In this document: positions 1-8,891 of the stretch, piece after piece
Layout of the letters: each line of letters starts with the position of its first letter
How positions within the stretch are numbered: position 1 is the first letter of the stretch
NCBI RefSeq assembly: GCF_900104025.1
Contig: NZ_FNIQ01000010.1
Span: 1-64,000 of the forward strand
Origin: Geodermatophilus sp. DSM 45219
GTDB taxonomy: Bacteria; Actinomycetota; Actinomycetes; Mycobacteriales; Geodermatophilaceae
Direction: 5' to 3'
Length of the DNA: 64,000 nt
Notes under the pieces: model-generated
Database searches by the model: none
Seen by the model: the letters and a program-made list of their open reading frames with translations, nothing else
Told to the model about the DNA's origin: nothing
Position numbers and translations under genes: made by a program

Positions 1-545
1 CGGCGGATACCCGCGTCGTCCCACAGCCCCTCCTCAAGGGGTCAGGTGGCACGAAGATCCAACAATCGGACTCCACGAAACAAGGGGCGGACCAAGGAGT
101 CAACCGAACCGGGGGCAGTCCGACCTGATCGTGGAGCCGATCGAGCCTTCCGCCACGACCCGACTCGCACCACCCAGGCGGTCCTGGCGGCGGCAGCGGT
201 TCGACATCCGAAAGGGACACCGAACCGTCCTGCGAGACGAACCCGTACCGGATGCCGTAGGCGTCCCCGGTCAGCAGGTCGAGTGATCACCGCAGGGAGA
301 GCCTCCAGGGGATCCGCCACCGGGCACCCCAGCGTCGGAGGGTCGGCGGAAGGCTCGCCCTCGACCCCGGAGGGGTTGGGCCCGCGTGGCCGCATGCCGC
401 AGCGGCGCGGGGCTGATCTCGCTCACCGTCCGGAGCTGCCCCCATCGGTCCACGCGCAGACTCGGTTGCAGGCGCGCCTTCCGGCGGCAGTGGCCACAAC
501 CACGACTCCCGGGCCAGTCCCGACGTCCTCGGTCAGTACATGTGG
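1..545. other. No gene recognised at left edge
   Basis: Open frames exist on both strands here (for example 46-570 on the plus strand), but their translations are Arg/Pro/Ser-rich, match no family I recognise and overlap one another. They look like GC-rich noise or decayed sequence. The stretch is downstream of the marR-like gene at 546-1019 and may belong to the same eroding region as the remnants at 3.3-8.3 kb. Confidence 0.4.
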
Positions 546-1019
546 TCAGCGGTTCTCGCCTGCAGAGTGATGGGCCAGGACCCGTTGGAGCAGTGACACC
601 AGCTGCTCCTGCTCCGAGGGCGCCAGTGGGGCCAGGAGCTCGGCCGCGGCCGCCTGCACGCGTGCGTCCAGGAGTCGCAGCTCAGCCTGCCCCGCAGGCG
701 TGATCCGCAGGACGTTCCGCCGCCGGTCCGCCTCGTCCGGCGCACGCAGGGCGAAGTCCTCGCGCTCGAGTTCGTTGAGCGCAGCGACCAGATCGCTCCG
801 GTCGACACCGAGACGCCTGCTGAGCTCGGCCTGACTGACGGGGCCGAACTCTGCGAGCCCGGCCAGCACCGCGTAGTGCAAGCGAACGCCCGGGCGCCCG
901 AAGGATTCCGCAACGAGTCGGTTGGCGCGGCTGGCCACCTGGTTGAGCAACCAGGAGGGCAGCACCCAGAGCCGGCGGGAGGGAGCGTGCACCGGTTCGG
1001 TCGCGTGCTGATCGGCCAC
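546..1019 (-). CDS. MarR family transcriptional regulator
   Basis: A 157-residue winged-helix regulator of normal MarR length. The recognition region reads VSQAELSRRLGVDRSDLVAA (about residues 60-80). It is followed by the wing, with the family signature DEADRRRNVLRITPAG (about 95-110), and a C-terminal dimerisation helix. It is transcribed divergently from the DHA2 efflux gene at 1101, and the gap holds two near-identical palindromes (1037-1076). MarR proteins usually repress themselves and the neighbouring transporter until a phenolic or other small ligand binds. Control of this efflux/flavin-reductase unit is inferred from that arrangement. Confidence 0.9.
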   Translation of the reverse strand: MADQHATEPVHAPSRRLWVLPSWLLNQVASRANRLVAESFGRPGVRLHYAVLAGLAEFGPVSQAELSRRLGVDRSDLVAALNELEREDFALRAPDEADRRRNVLRITPAGQAELRLLDARVQAAAAELLAPLAPSEQEQLVSLLQRVLAHHSAGENR

Positions 1020-1036
1020 CCGACGATCCTACAGAT

Positions 1037-1076
1037 CGTTGGAAATCCAACGACCTGTTACGTTGGAAGTCCAACG
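1037..1076. promoter_or_regulatory. Tandem MarR-type operators
   Basis: Two 16-bp palindromes, CGTTGGAAATCCAACG at 1037-1052 and CGTTGGAAGTCCAACG at 1061-1076. Each has perfect 7-bp arms (CGTTGGA/TCCAACG) and a 2-nt centre. Their centres are 24 bp apart. They fill the marR/MFS divergent gap, so one bound regulator could silence both promoters. Assignment to the adjacent MarR is inferred from position. Confidence 0.8.
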
Positions 1077-1100
1077 ATTTCGGATGTCTGGAGCCTGGCC

Positions 1101-2585
1101 GTGAGCCGAACGTCCGCACCGACCACCCATCCCCCCTCCCCCATCCCCGGACGCACCTGGCGACTGGCTGTCGTCCTGGCCTTCGGCGGAGTGATGGCCG
1201 GCCTGGACGGTTCGATCGTCAACGTCGGCCTGGCCACGATCCAAGACGACCTCGACGCGTCGCTCACGGCGATCCAGTGGGTGTCCAGCGGCTACCTCCT
1301 TGCCCTGGCCGCTGCCCTGCCGGTCTGTGGGTGGCTGTCCCGGCGCGTCGGTGCCGGCCGGTTGTGGCTGTGGTCCCTGGCCGGCTTCACGCTGGCCTCG
1401 GGTCTGTGCGCCGCGGCATGGAACGTGGAACTGCTCATCGCGCTCCGAGTCCTGCAAGGCATCGCCGGGGGCCTGCTGGTCCCGACCGGCATGACCGTGC
1501 TGGCGCGGGCCGCCGATCCCTCGCAGCTGGGACGCCTGATGGCCACCTCCAGCGTGCCGGCCATCCTGGCCCCCGGTGTCGGGCCGGTCCTCGGGGCTGC
1601 CCTGCTGGCGCAGCTGTCCTGGCACTGGATGTTCCTGATCAACGTCCCGATCGGTCTGGCATCCCTGGCCATCGGCGTGCGCACCGTCCTCGTCGCATCA
1701 CCGGACGAGGACGAAGGAGGTCGACCGCTCGACGTCCCAGCCCTCCTGCTCGTCGCACCGGGACTCCCCCTGCTGGTGTACGGCATCACCCACGCCGCCG
1801 AGACCCGCAGCCTGCTGACGCCGGCGGTCGCGGCCCCACTGGCCCTCGGCCTGACGCTGCTGGCGGCCTTCACCCGCCGCTGCCTGACCTCGCCTCACCC
1901 CCTGGTCGACCTCCGCCTGTTCGGCGACCGGGTCTACCGGGCCGCTTCACTGGAGGTCCTGTTCAACGGAGCGGCACTGTTCGGCGGACTCATCGTGATG
2001 CCGCTGTACTTCCAGTTGCTGCTCAGCCGCGACATCACCGACACCGGCCTGCTCCTGATCGCCTTCAGCGTCGGCGCGGCCGTGACCTTCCCGATCGCCG
2101 GACGGCTCACCGACCGGTTCGGTGGCCCACCCGTCGCCGTCGCCGGCCTCCTCATCACCGCGGCCAGCACACTGCCCTTCGCGGTCCTGCCGGCCGACCC
2201 CGACCTGGTCCTCGTCGAGATCCTGCAGATCATCCGTGGAATCGGTCTCGCGCTGTCCGGGATGCCCATCGTGTCCACCGCCCTGGCCACCGTGCGACGA
2301 CATCAGATCCCGGACGCCACCACACAGGTCAACGCGCTCTCCCGGGTGGGCGGCGCACTCGGCAGCGCCCTGTTCATCGTCGTGCTCACCAGCCAGCTAC
2401 CCGCCGACCCAAGCGGCCCCGCGGCCCTGGACAGCTTCCAGAACACCTTCTCGTGGCTCACCGCCGCGACCCTCGGCGCCCTCGTCGGCGCCCTATGGCT
2501 GCTCCACGAGACCCGACGCGCCGGCACCCACACGACGCTCCCACCACATTCCCCGACCTGGACGAAGACGGAGACCACGCCATGA
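1101..2585 (+). CDS. MFS transporter, DHA2 (EmrB/QacA-like) drug:H+ antiporter
   Basis: About 494 residues with many hydrophobic spans. The first helix carries GLDGSIVNVGLATI, typical of DHA2 exporters. The antiporter motif C region reads APGVGPVLGAALL (about residues 155-167), and GRLTDRFGG marks a later cytoplasmic loop. I chose GTG 1101 because it sits just past the operator pair and leaves a short tail before the first helix; the frame is open further upstream, but that would run across the operators and marR. The stop overlaps the next ATG (ATGA), so it is co-transcribed with the flavin reductase. Export of a toxic aromatic or quinone-like compound is a guess. Confidence 0.88.
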   Translation: MSRTSAPTTHPPSPIPGRTWRLAVVLAFGGVMAGLDGSIVNVGLATIQDDLDASLTAIQWVSSGYLLALAAALPVCGWLSRRVGAGRLWLWSLAGFTLASGLCAAAWNVELLIALRVLQGIAGGLLVPTGMTVLARAADPSQLGRLMATSSVPAILAPGVGPVLGAALLAQLSWHWMFLINVPIGLASLAIGVRTVLVASPDEDEGGRPLDVPALLLVAPGLPLLVYGITHAAETRSLLTPAVAAPLALGLTLLAAFTRRCLTSPHPLVDLRLFGDRVYRAASLEVLFNGAALFGGLIVMPLYFQLLLSRDITDTGLLLIAFSVGAAVTFPIAGRLTDRFGGPPVAVAGLLITAASTLPFAVLPADPDLVLVEILQIIRGIGLALSGMPIVSTALATVRRHQIPDATTQVNALSRVGGALGSALFIVVLTSQLPADPSGPAALDSFQNTFSWLTAATLGALVGALWLLHETRRAGTHTTLPPHSPTWTKTETTP

Positions 2586-3223
2586 CCCGCATCGCCATCA
2601 TCACCGGCAGCACCCGCCCCGGCCGGAAGTCCCCAGCCATCGCCGCATGGGTCCACCAGAACGCCGCCCGACGTGACGACGTCGACTACGAGGTCGTCGA
2701 CCTCGCCGACTTCGACCTCCCGCACCTCGAGGAACCCGTCGCAGCCGCAATGACCGGGGAGTACCGGCATCCCTACACCCGGCGGTGGTCCCAGACCATC
2801 GCCGCATTCGACGGCTACGTCTTCATCACCCCGGAGTACAACCACTCGATGCCCGGCGTGCTCAAGAACGCCATCGACCACCTCTACACCGAGTGGCACG
2901 ACAAGCCCGCCGGCTTCGTCGGCTATGGCACCCACGGCGGCACCCGCGCCGTCGAACAACTCCGTCTGGTCATGGGCGAACTGCACATCGCCGACGTCCG
3001 CGCCCAGGTCGCCCTGTCCCTGTTCACCGACTTCCACAACGGGACCGAACTCGTCCCAGGCGACCACCAGGTGAAGACCCTCAACACGATGCTCGACCAA
3101 GTCGCCCGCTGGGCCAACGCCCTCGCGCCACTGCGGGCAACGTACGGGCGGCAAACGCCCGGTGCCAAGCCGACCGTGGACGAGAGTCGCAGGTCGGACC
3201 GGATGGAGGGGTCCCGCTCATGA
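2582..3223 (+). CDS. NADPH-dependent FMN reductase (flavodoxin-like fold)
   Basis: 213 residues. The N-terminal strand and phosphate loop read IAIITGSTRPGRKSPAIAAW, the FMN-phosphate site of the NADPH-dependent FMN reductase family. A second family landmark, ITPEYNHSMPGVLKNAIDHL, lies near residues 80-100. Family members reduce FMN, quinones or azo compounds with NAD(P)H. It overlaps the MFS gene by 4 bp, so a joint detoxification role is plausible: export plus two-electron reduction of a redox-active inducer. The C-terminal tail after residue about 195 is charged and probably disordered. Confidence 0.88.
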   Translation: MTRIAIITGSTRPGRKSPAIAAWVHQNAARRDDVDYEVVDLADFDLPHLEEPVAAAMTGEYRHPYTRRWSQTIAAFDGYVFITPEYNHSMPGVLKNAIDHLYTEWHDKPAGFVGYGTHGGTRAVEQLRLVMGELHIADVRAQVALSLFTDFHNGTELVPGDHQVKTLNTMLDQVARWANALAPLRATYGRQTPGAKPTVDESRRSDRMEGSRS

Positions 3224-3320
3224 CCCATGCCCGGTCGGGGATCCTCAGCTGTACGTCCGCCGCGGCTGCCGGCGAGGTCGCCCGGCCCGTGGCGATCGAG
3301 CCGGTGAGCCGATGAGCCGG

Positions 3321-4030
3321 TCATCTGGTGGCGGACCAGCCTCCGTCCGAGGCGATGGTCTGGCCGGTGACCCAGTCGGCTTCGTCGCCGACCAGCCGGG
3401 CGACCGGCTTCGCGGTGCCCGTCGGAGCGCTCCAGCGTCCACCGGGGCTGCGTGCGATCACGGCGGCGAGGGTGGCCTCGTCGGCGTACCCGGTGTCGTT
3501 GGGTCCGGGATCGACGCAGTCGACGGTGATGCCCGGGGCGCCAGGTGGACCGCCAGGCTGGGCGTCAGTTCGTGCAGTGCGCCCTTGGAAGCGATGTAGG
3601 GCAGCTCACCCGGCATCGCCCCGTGGTACTGACCCGAGGTGGACACCACGACCCGACCACCCGGACGACCGTCGTGCTGGGTGGCGTAGGCCTGCACGAG
3701 GAGCAAGGTGGCGCCAGTGTTCACCGCGTAGCTGGGGCCGATCTCGGTCGCCGTCAGCTGTTCCAGGTTCTGCATGCTGCTGCGGGAGTGGTTGGCCACC
3801 ACCACGTCCAGGTGCCCGAACGCCTTCCGGGCGGCAGTGACCGATTGCGCCGGCGCCTCGGGGTCGGCCAGGTCGGCGGGTGCGCGCTCGGCCCGGCCGC
3901 CCTGGGCGCGGATCTCCTCGACCAGACCGTCCGGACCCGCGCCCCAGGCCTGTCGGGCGTCGTGCGCAGACCAGGAGTGCACCAGGACGGAGGCGCCGTC
4001 GGCGGCGAGCCGGCGGGCGGCCGAACCCAC
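3321..4030 (-). pseudogene. SDR oxidoreductase remnant, 5'-truncated and frameshifted
   Basis: Translation from a GTG at 4030 gives a short-chain dehydrogenase lacking the first strand and TGxxxGIG dinucleotide loop; a TGA sits directly upstream, so the amino end is gone. The middle is well conserved (LDVVVANHS, VNTGATLLLVQAYA, and the catalytic YIASK with its upstream Ser). Near 3531-3540 one base appears missing: the frame shifts from VHLAPR to the expected GITVDCVDPG, which continues in another frame to SDGGWSATR and a stop at 3321. Two independent lesions make loss of function likely. Confidence 0.8.
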
Positions 4031-4070
4031 TCAACTGCCTCCTCGTGGTCGATCGGCGGTCGGCTTCGCT

Positions 4071-4090
4071 GAGCTGAGCTGAGCTGAGCT
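4071..4090 (+). repeat. Short tandem repeat (GAGCT)x4
   Basis: Four head-to-tail copies of GAGCT, just upstream of the truncated 5' end of the SDR remnant. It reads like a slippage-prone microsatellite at a breakpoint. The rest of 4091-4280 holds no gene I recognise. Confidence 0.85.
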
Positions 4091-4280
4091 GGCAAGCGCC
4101 GCTACCCCGGCACCTTCGGATCCAGCCGCGAACAGTCGCCGTCTGCCTCGAGCCGGTCATCCGACGACTGGTCAGTGGGCGTGGACACGCGGCGCGGCGC
4201 AGGAGCGGTGGCGGTCGGTGCGGCATGCCCTCACGAACGTTCCTCTGGTCGACGGGGACCGGCGCGCCGCGGACCTGTGG

Positions 4281-5504
4281 TCACGGCGTGGGACTGTGCG
4301 TCTTGCCCCTCGATGCGGGCGCACCACTGGTCCTTGCGGCGTTGGCCTTGGCGAGGCGGTGCACGCTGATGGGCGCCAGAACGGCTAGGGCGGCGGCGAG
4401 CGCGGCGAGGGCGAGCATGGCGCCGGGCAGGTCGACGGCGTCTGCCCAGCGCCCGACGTAGACGGGGCCCGCGAGGAAGCCGAGGTAGGCGATGGTGGCC
4501 ACCACCGAGGTGGCGGCACCTCGGACGTCTTCGGGCACGCGGCTGGTCAGCACGCTGAGCAGGGTCGGGAAGAGAACGGCTGTGCCGGTGGCTGCCACGG
4601 CCAGCGCCAGCAAGCCGAAGGCGACGGAGGCTGCCGAAGCCAGGGCTGCGGTGCCGACTGCGGCGAGCAGGCAGCCGCAGAGCAGCACCGCGCCCGGGCG
4701 CCGGGTGCTCAGCCCTGCGGTGCTCCACCGGGTCAGGGCGACCATCCCGGCGAAGACCGCTGGGCCCGCGGCGGCAGTGGTCGGCCCGGCGTCGAGGACG
4801 TCGCCCAGGTACAGCGCGCTCCAGCTCTGGTGACCGTTCTCCACGGCGAAGGCCAGCGCCCCTAGACCGCCCAGGATCAGCAGCGGCCGCGCAGGCCCAC
4901 TGCGCAGCTCGGGCGTGCGTCTGCCGGTCGCTCGGTACCCGGCCACGACGGGAGCCGGAGCGTTGCGGGCCAGGACGATCCCCGCCGCCACAGCCCCGAC
5001 GGCGAGCACGGCGAAGGCGACCACGGGCGGCAAGCCGGTGGCGCGTGCCCCTCCGGCGCCCAGGCTGGACACGACCACGGCGGCGGAGAAGATCGCGTGG
5101 GCCCGGCCGATCACGGGCGCGCCGGTGGTGGCCTGGGCCGATCCCGCGGTGGCGTTGATCGCCACGTCCGCGGCACCGGAGACAGTTCCCAGCACGGCCA
5201 GCCCGACCGACAGACCCACCAGGTCGCGAGCCGTGACCGCGACCAGGACCCCGGCAAGACCGAGGGAGGCCAGCAGCAGCGCCGTGACCCGGGTGCCCCA
5301 CCGGTCGACCAGGCGGCCGGCGACCGGCATCGCCGGCAGCGCACCGGCACCGACGAACAACAGCGCGGTGCCCAGCTGGCCGTCGCTGATGCCGGCCTGG
5401 TCCCGGATCGCCGGGATCGAAGCGCCCCAGGTGCCCCAGAAGCCGCCGAAGACCGCGAAAGCCAGATAGGCGGCCGCCACTCGCCCGCGGGGTGCACAGT
5501 GCAT
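4281..5504 (-). CDS. MFS transporter (YbjJ/FucP-like)
   Basis: 407 residues, about 12 hydrophobic helices. The start reads into VAAAYLAFAVFGGFWGTWGASIPAIRDQAGISDGQLGTALL, characteristic of a sugar-type or YbjJ-like MFS branch. GRLVDRWGTR is the motif A loop after helix 2. The tail is hydrophilic (TSGAPASRGKTHSPTP). It is divergent from a LacI-type regulator, and the LacI-type operator sits 2 nt upstream of its ATG, so that regulator very likely represses it. The substrate is unknown; a carbohydrate or nucleoside-like ligand would fit a LacI partner. Confidence 0.85.
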   Translation of the reverse strand: MHCAPRGRVAAAYLAFAVFGGFWGTWGASIPAIRDQAGISDGQLGTALLFVGAGALPAMPVAGRLVDRWGTRVTALLLASLGLAGVLVAVTARDLVGLSVGLAVLGTVSGAADVAINATAGSAQATTGAPVIGRAHAIFSAAVVVSSLGAGGARATGLPPVVAFAVLAVGAVAAGIVLARNAPAPVVAGYRATGRRTPELRSGPARPLLILGGLGALAFAVENGHQSWSALYLGDVLDAGPTTAAAGPAVFAGMVALTRWSTAGLSTRRPGAVLLCGCLLAAVGTAALASAASVAFGLLALAVAATGTAVLFPTLLSVLTSRVPEDVRGAATSVVATIAYLGFLAGPVYVGRWADAVDLPGAMLALAALAAALAVLAPISVHRLAKANAARTSGAPASRGKTHSPTP

Positions 5505-5505
5505 T

Positions 5506-5521
5506 TGTGTAACGCTACACA
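5506..5521. promoter_or_regulatory. LacI-type operator
   Basis: TGTGTAACGCTACACA has perfect 6-bp arms (TGTGTA/TACACA) around a central RCGY core. The 16-bp palindrome with central CG is the classic LacI-family design. It lies in the 31-bp gap between the divergent MFS and lacI-like starts, so occupancy would block both. Confidence 0.8.
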
Positions 5522-5535
5522 GATAGGATGACCCG

Positions 5536-6597
5536 GTGTCATCCGAGGGACAGGACCGCCGTCCGACGATGGCCGACGTCGCCCGGGTAGCTGGGGTGTC
5601 GGCGATGACCGTCTCCTACACGTACGGCCAACCAGCGCGGGTGTCCGCCGGAACCGCGGAGAGGGTCCGGCGAGCCGCCGAGGAACTGGGCTACGTCGGC
5701 CCCCAGCCCGTTGCCCGCTCCCTGCGCCGCGGGCGCACCGGCAGCATCGGAGTGGTCCTCGGTGAGCACCTGACGTACGCCTTCGACGACCCCCAGGCAG
5801 CACGGTTCCTGGCCGGGGTCGCCCAGGTGTGCGCCGAGCAGGCCACCGGTCTGACCCTGGTGCCCATCACCGGCGCGGCCAGCGACAGCGCACGGGTGGC
5901 CCAGGCAGCCGTCGACGGCTTCGTGGTATGGACCACCAGCGATGACGACCCCGTCCTCGACGCCGTCACAGCCACCGGCTTGCCCGCCGTCGTCCACGGG
6001 GGCCCAGCCCGCAGCGGGTTGCCCAGCGTGGGCATCGACGACCGCGCGGCCGCCCGAGCCATCGCCCGGCTCGCCTTCGCCGGCGCCCGCGCCCCGGCGA
6101 TCCTCAGCTTTCCCCTCGACCGTGCCCGATCCGCCCAGGTCCTCAGCGGCCCGGACCCGCAGGCCGCGGCGTTCCCGGTCACCCGCAACCGGCTGGCCGG
6201 GTTCAAGGAGGCCTGGGAGGAGACCGGAGGGTCCTGGTCCCAGGTGCAGGTCGTCGTCTGCGCGGTCAACAGCGCGCGCCTGGGCGCCGCGGCCACCGCC
6301 CACCTGCTCGACGACGACGCCGGGCCTGACGCACTCGCCGCGATGAGCGACGAGCTCGCCCTCGGCGCTCTACACACCGCGCACGAGGTCGGCGTCGCCG
6401 TTCCCGAGGCGCTGGCGCTGACCGGCTGGGACGACACCGACGCCGCCGCACCCGCCGGCCTGAGCACCCTGCGCCAGGACCTGCGCGACCACGGAGCCCG
6501 CTGCGCCCGCATCGCCCTGGGCCAGCACGACACCGGGACACCGCCACCCTGGGAGGTCGTCCGCCGCCGGAGCACCCGCCCCACGGCATTGCCCTGA
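5536..6597 (+). CDS. LacI family transcriptional regulator
   Basis: 353 residues, GTG start. The N-terminal helix-turn-helix and hinge read [44 protein letters not shown] (about residues 10-53), followed by a periplasmic-binding-like ligand domain (SIGVVLGEH to the C terminus). The usual VSRVLN of the second helix is VSYTYG here, an atypical recognition-helix sequence. It is divergent from the MFS gene with one shared operator. Autoregulation and control of the transporter are inferred. Confidence 0.9.
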   Translation: MSSEGQDRRPTMADVARVAGVSAMTVSYTYGQPARVSAGTAERVRRAAEELGYVGPQPVARSLRRGRTGSIGVVLGEHLTYAFDDPQAARFLAGVAQVCAEQATGLTLVPITGAASDSARVAQAAVDGFVVWTTSDDDPVLDAVTATGLPAVVHGGPARSGLPSVGIDDRAAARAIARLAFAGARAPAILSFPLDRARSAQVLSGPDPQAAAFPVTRNRLAGFKEAWEETGGSWSQVQVVVCAVNSARLGAAATAHLLDDDAGPDALAAMSDELALGALHTAHEVGVAVPEALALTGWDDTDAAAPAGLSTLRQDLRDHGARCARIALGQHDTGTPPPWEVVRRRSTRPTALP

Positions 6598-6599
6598 CC

Positions 6600-6800
6600 C
6601 GCCCGCGGCGACTCGATCAGGGCAAGACCCTTCGCGAGGTCGCTGACGCCGCCGGAGTGTCAGCCGGACACCTGTCGGAGGTCGAACGCGGCCGCAAGGA
6701 ACCGTCATCCGAGGTCCTCGCGACCATCTGCCGTGGGCTCGGACTGGCCCTGTCGGAGCTCCTCGGAGCGGTGCTGCGGGAGCTGGCCATCCGCCGGCCG
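6600..6800 (+). pseudogene. XRE/ClgR-like helix-turn-helix remnant
   Basis: The frame reads [19 protein letters not shown], then [19 protein letters not shown] and [18 protein letters not shown]. This is the complete HTH core of ClgR-type Cro/CI regulators (ClgR regulates clp protease genes in actinobacteria). The first 10-15 residues and any ATG/GTG/TTG start are missing: the frame runs straight back into the end of lacI. The carboxyl side decays into unrelated sequence before 6908. I read it as a 5'-truncated fragment. Confidence 0.65.
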
Positions 6801-6907
6801 CGGTTGGAGGTGGGCCGCCGGGACTTCGATCTGGCTGCCCGATGGTCGAGATCATCTCGTAGCGAAACGGCCGCTGCTCACGGCGGCTGCGTCCTAGCGT
6901 CGCAGCC

Positions 6908-7603
6908 GTGGATCTTCGTGAAGTGCTTCCCGGCCTGCACTTGCTGCCGCTGGGCATCAGTAACGCCTATCTGTGGCGCGCCGCCGAAGGAGTCACCCTC
7001 ATCGACACCGGCCCGCCGGGGAGCGGCCCGGCGATCCGAGCCGCGCTGCAACACCTCGGCGTACCGCCTGAGGAGGTGCACCACATCGTGCTCACCCACT
7101 TCCACGACGACCATGCCGGCTCCGCGGCCGACGTGGCCAGCTGGTCCGGCGCGCGGGTCATCGCCGGAGCCGGTGACGCTGCCTTCGTGCGCGGGGAGCA
7201 GCCCGGTCCACCTCCGGCCTTCACGCGAGCGGAGCAGCAATTGCACGCGGTGGTGGCGGCCGACCTGCAACCTGCCTCGGCTTGTCGGGTCGACCGAGAG
7301 GTCACCGACCAGGAGGTCCTCGATCTCGGCGAGGAGGCCGTGGTGCTGTCGGTGCCGGGTCACACGCCCGGCAGCATCGCCCTGCACCTACCCGCGGCCG
7401 GCCTCCTGCTCACGGGTGACACCATCGCCGAACACCGAGGGCAGGTCGTCCTGGGGCCATTCAACATCGACCGCGACGCTGCGTGGCGATCCCTGCAGCA
7501 CCTGGCTGACCTCGACGTCGAAGTCGCCTGCTTCGGCCATGGCCAGCCAGTGGTCGGCTCTGCATCCTCGGCGCTGCGCCGCGCCACCGACCCATTCGGC
7601 TGA
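6908..7603 (+). CDS. MBL-fold metallo-hydrolase
   Basis: 231 residues with a complete dinuclear-metal set. The HxHxDH motif is [10 protein letters not shown] (about residues 60-69). Further ligands are the His of GHTPGS, the Asp of LTGDT and the His of CFGHGQP near the C terminus. Family members hydrolyse thioesters, lactones or phosphoesters; nothing nearby specifies the substrate. It is intact although flanked on both sides by gene remnants. Confidence 0.88.
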   Translation: MDLREVLPGLHLLPLGISNAYLWRAAEGVTLIDTGPPGSGPAIRAALQHLGVPPEEVHHIVLTHFHDDHAGSAADVASWSGARVIAGAGDAAFVRGEQPGPPPAFTRAEQQLHAVVAADLQPASACRVDREVTDQEVLDLGEEAVVLSVPGHTPGSIALHLPAAGLLLTGDTIAEHRGQVVLGPFNIDRDAAWRSLQHLADLDVEVACFGHGQPVVGSASSALRRATDPFG

Positions 7604-7604
7604 C

Positions 7605-7935
7605 CAGCCCGCCGGCGTCCCGCAGGTCGACGAGGAGGGGCGCGTTCGCGCAGAGCGGTGATCACCGCGGGCAGGGCGTAGGCGCACAGCGACTCCGGCG
7701 CGGACAGGCGCACGATGACGGACGGTCGGCCGAGCGGCGCCGCGACCTGCGCGTGTGGTTGCTCCTCGAGGACCAGGACGTGCTCGGCGTAGGACAACCG
7801 GCGCTGTCCGACTTCCGTGGTCACTGCGCCGGTCGGGAGGCGATCGGGCAAGCGGGCGCCGAGTTGCCGCTCCAGCGCCATCATCTGCACGGTCACGGAC
7901 TCGGCGGCCCGGAGATCGGAGTGGGCCGAGCCCAG
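7605..7935 (-). pseudogene. LysR family regulator remnant
   Basis: Reading leftward from about 7935 gives RAAESVTVQMMALERQLGARL, then TEVGQRRLSYAEHVLVLEEQ and [22 protein letters not shown]. This is the second half of a LysR HTH, the linker helix and the start of the effector domain. Near 7640 the frame shifts; the continuation [10 protein letters not shown] appears in another frame. There is no start, the first HTH helix is missing, and most of the ligand domain is lost. Confidence 0.75.
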
Positions 7936-8267
7936 TTCGCACGCCCCTTCACCGTCGCCCGCGAGGCGGGCTCGCACAACCTGCCGCACGCCGGAGAGAG
8001 CATCGGTCCAGCCACCGTGTGGTCCGCGCTCCACGACCTGGGCGCCGAGCGCATCGGCCACGGGATCCACGCCGTCACCGACCCCGGTTGCTCGACCACC
8101 TGGCCGACCACCGGATCCCGTTGGAGGTGTGCCCGACCTCCAACGTGCGCACCGGCGCGGTCGACAACATCGAAGCCCACCCGCTGCCCGCGGCTACTGC
8201 AGGCCGGCGTCCCGGTGGCACTCAGTTCCGATGACCCGGGCATGTTCGACACCGACCTGACAAGAGA
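7936..8267 (+). pseudogene. Adenosine deaminase remnant with compensating frameshifts
   Basis: The sequence FTVAREAGSHNLPHAGESIGP and HDLGAERIGHGIHAVTDP, then LEVCPTSNVRTGAVDNIEAHPLP, then LLQAGVPVALSSDDPGMF is the central and C-terminal adenosine deaminase core, including HAGE, GHG, the CPTSN motif and the metal-binding SSDDP. Frame is lost at about 8085 (one C missing after GACCCC) and restored at about 8195 (one G inserted in the PLPRLL codons). The N-terminal half with the HxH metal motif and the C-terminal helices are absent. It abuts the LysR remnant directly. Confidence 0.8.
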
Positions 8268-8419
8268 TCCCGACCGACGATCCCGCTGTGGTCGATGGGC
8301 GTGCCGGTCGAGGAGGAGTCATCACCGTCGCCACGCATCGAGCCACTGCCGACCGATGCCGCGCACCGCGAGTCCTGCGCCGTCGTGGAACGGGCCCACA
8401 CCCCGTCGTCCGCGCAAGG

Positions 8420-8457
8420 GAGGCCGGACGACGCCGCGGCGCACGCCGTCCGGCCTC
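8420..8457 (-). terminator. Stem-loop downstream of the Cys-rich protein gene
   Basis: An 11-bp perfect stem, GAGGCCGGACG (8420-8430) with CGTCCGGCCTC (8447-8457), around a GC-rich loop. It lies 26 bp beyond the stop of the minus-strand gene at 8484. There is no clear T-tract, as usual for high-GC actinobacterial terminators. Confidence 0.6.
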
Positions 8458-8483
8458 GTGGAGCGACCCGGCCCGGTCCTCGA

Positions 8484-8891
8484 TCAGCCGAGGGAGGCGA
8501 TGAGCTCGCGGCAGGCGGTCTCGCAGCGCCGGCAGGCCTCGGCGCAGACTCGGCAGTGCTCGTGCATGTCGGCGTGGCTCGCGCACTCGTCACCGCACGC
8601 CTTGCAGGCCGCGGCACAGGCCTCGAGGACGGCGCGGGTCAGGTTGGCGTCGTAGCCGGTGTGCCGGGAGAGGACCCGGCCGGTGGTGTCGCAGACGTCG
8701 GCACAGTCGAGGTTGGTGCGGATGCACGTCGTCAGCTCGGCGACCATCTCCTCGCTGAGACACGCGTCGGCGCACGCGGTGCAGCTCTGGGCGCACTCGA
8801 AGCATGCCTCGATGCACGCGGTGAGCTTCTGCTTGTCGATGCCCCCGAGGTCGGCGGGGTAGGTGTCGAGCATCTGGCCGGCAACGGTCAC
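8484..8891 (-). CDS. Four-helix bundle copper-binding protein (DUF326/Csp-like)
   Basis: 135 residues, GTG start (an ATG six codons in is an alternative). The sequence is packed with CxxxC and CxxC pairs on amphipathic helices: ACIEACFECAQSCTACADAC, TTCIRTNLDCADVC, ACAAACKACGDEC, HCRVCAEACRRCETAC. This Cys-lined four-helix pattern is that of bacterial copper storage proteins (Csp) and DUF326 proteins, which bind many Cu(I) ions in the bundle core. No signal peptide is visible, so it is probably cytosolic (Csp3-like). It is divergent from an ArsR-type regulator, suggesting metal-responsive expression. Confidence 0.88.
   Translation of the reverse strand: MTVAGQMLDTYPADLGGIDKQKLTACIEACFECAQSCTACADACLSEEMVAELTTCIRTNLDCADVCDTTGRVLSRHTGYDANLTRAVLEACAAACKACGDECASHADMHEHCRVCAEACRRCETACRELIASLG

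Noticed and set aside
46-570. Open frame of 174 codons on the plus strand at the left edge
   Set aside because: Composition is Arg/Pro/Ser-rich, there is no family similarity, and it overlaps the end of the marR-like gene on the other strand.
4091-4280. Coding sequence between the SDR remnant and the MFS gene
   Set aside because: No frame gives a recognisable protein.
8300-8483. Continuation of the adenosine deaminase C terminus
   Set aside because: No frame after 8270 matches the C-terminal helices of the family; only a stem-loop is supported.
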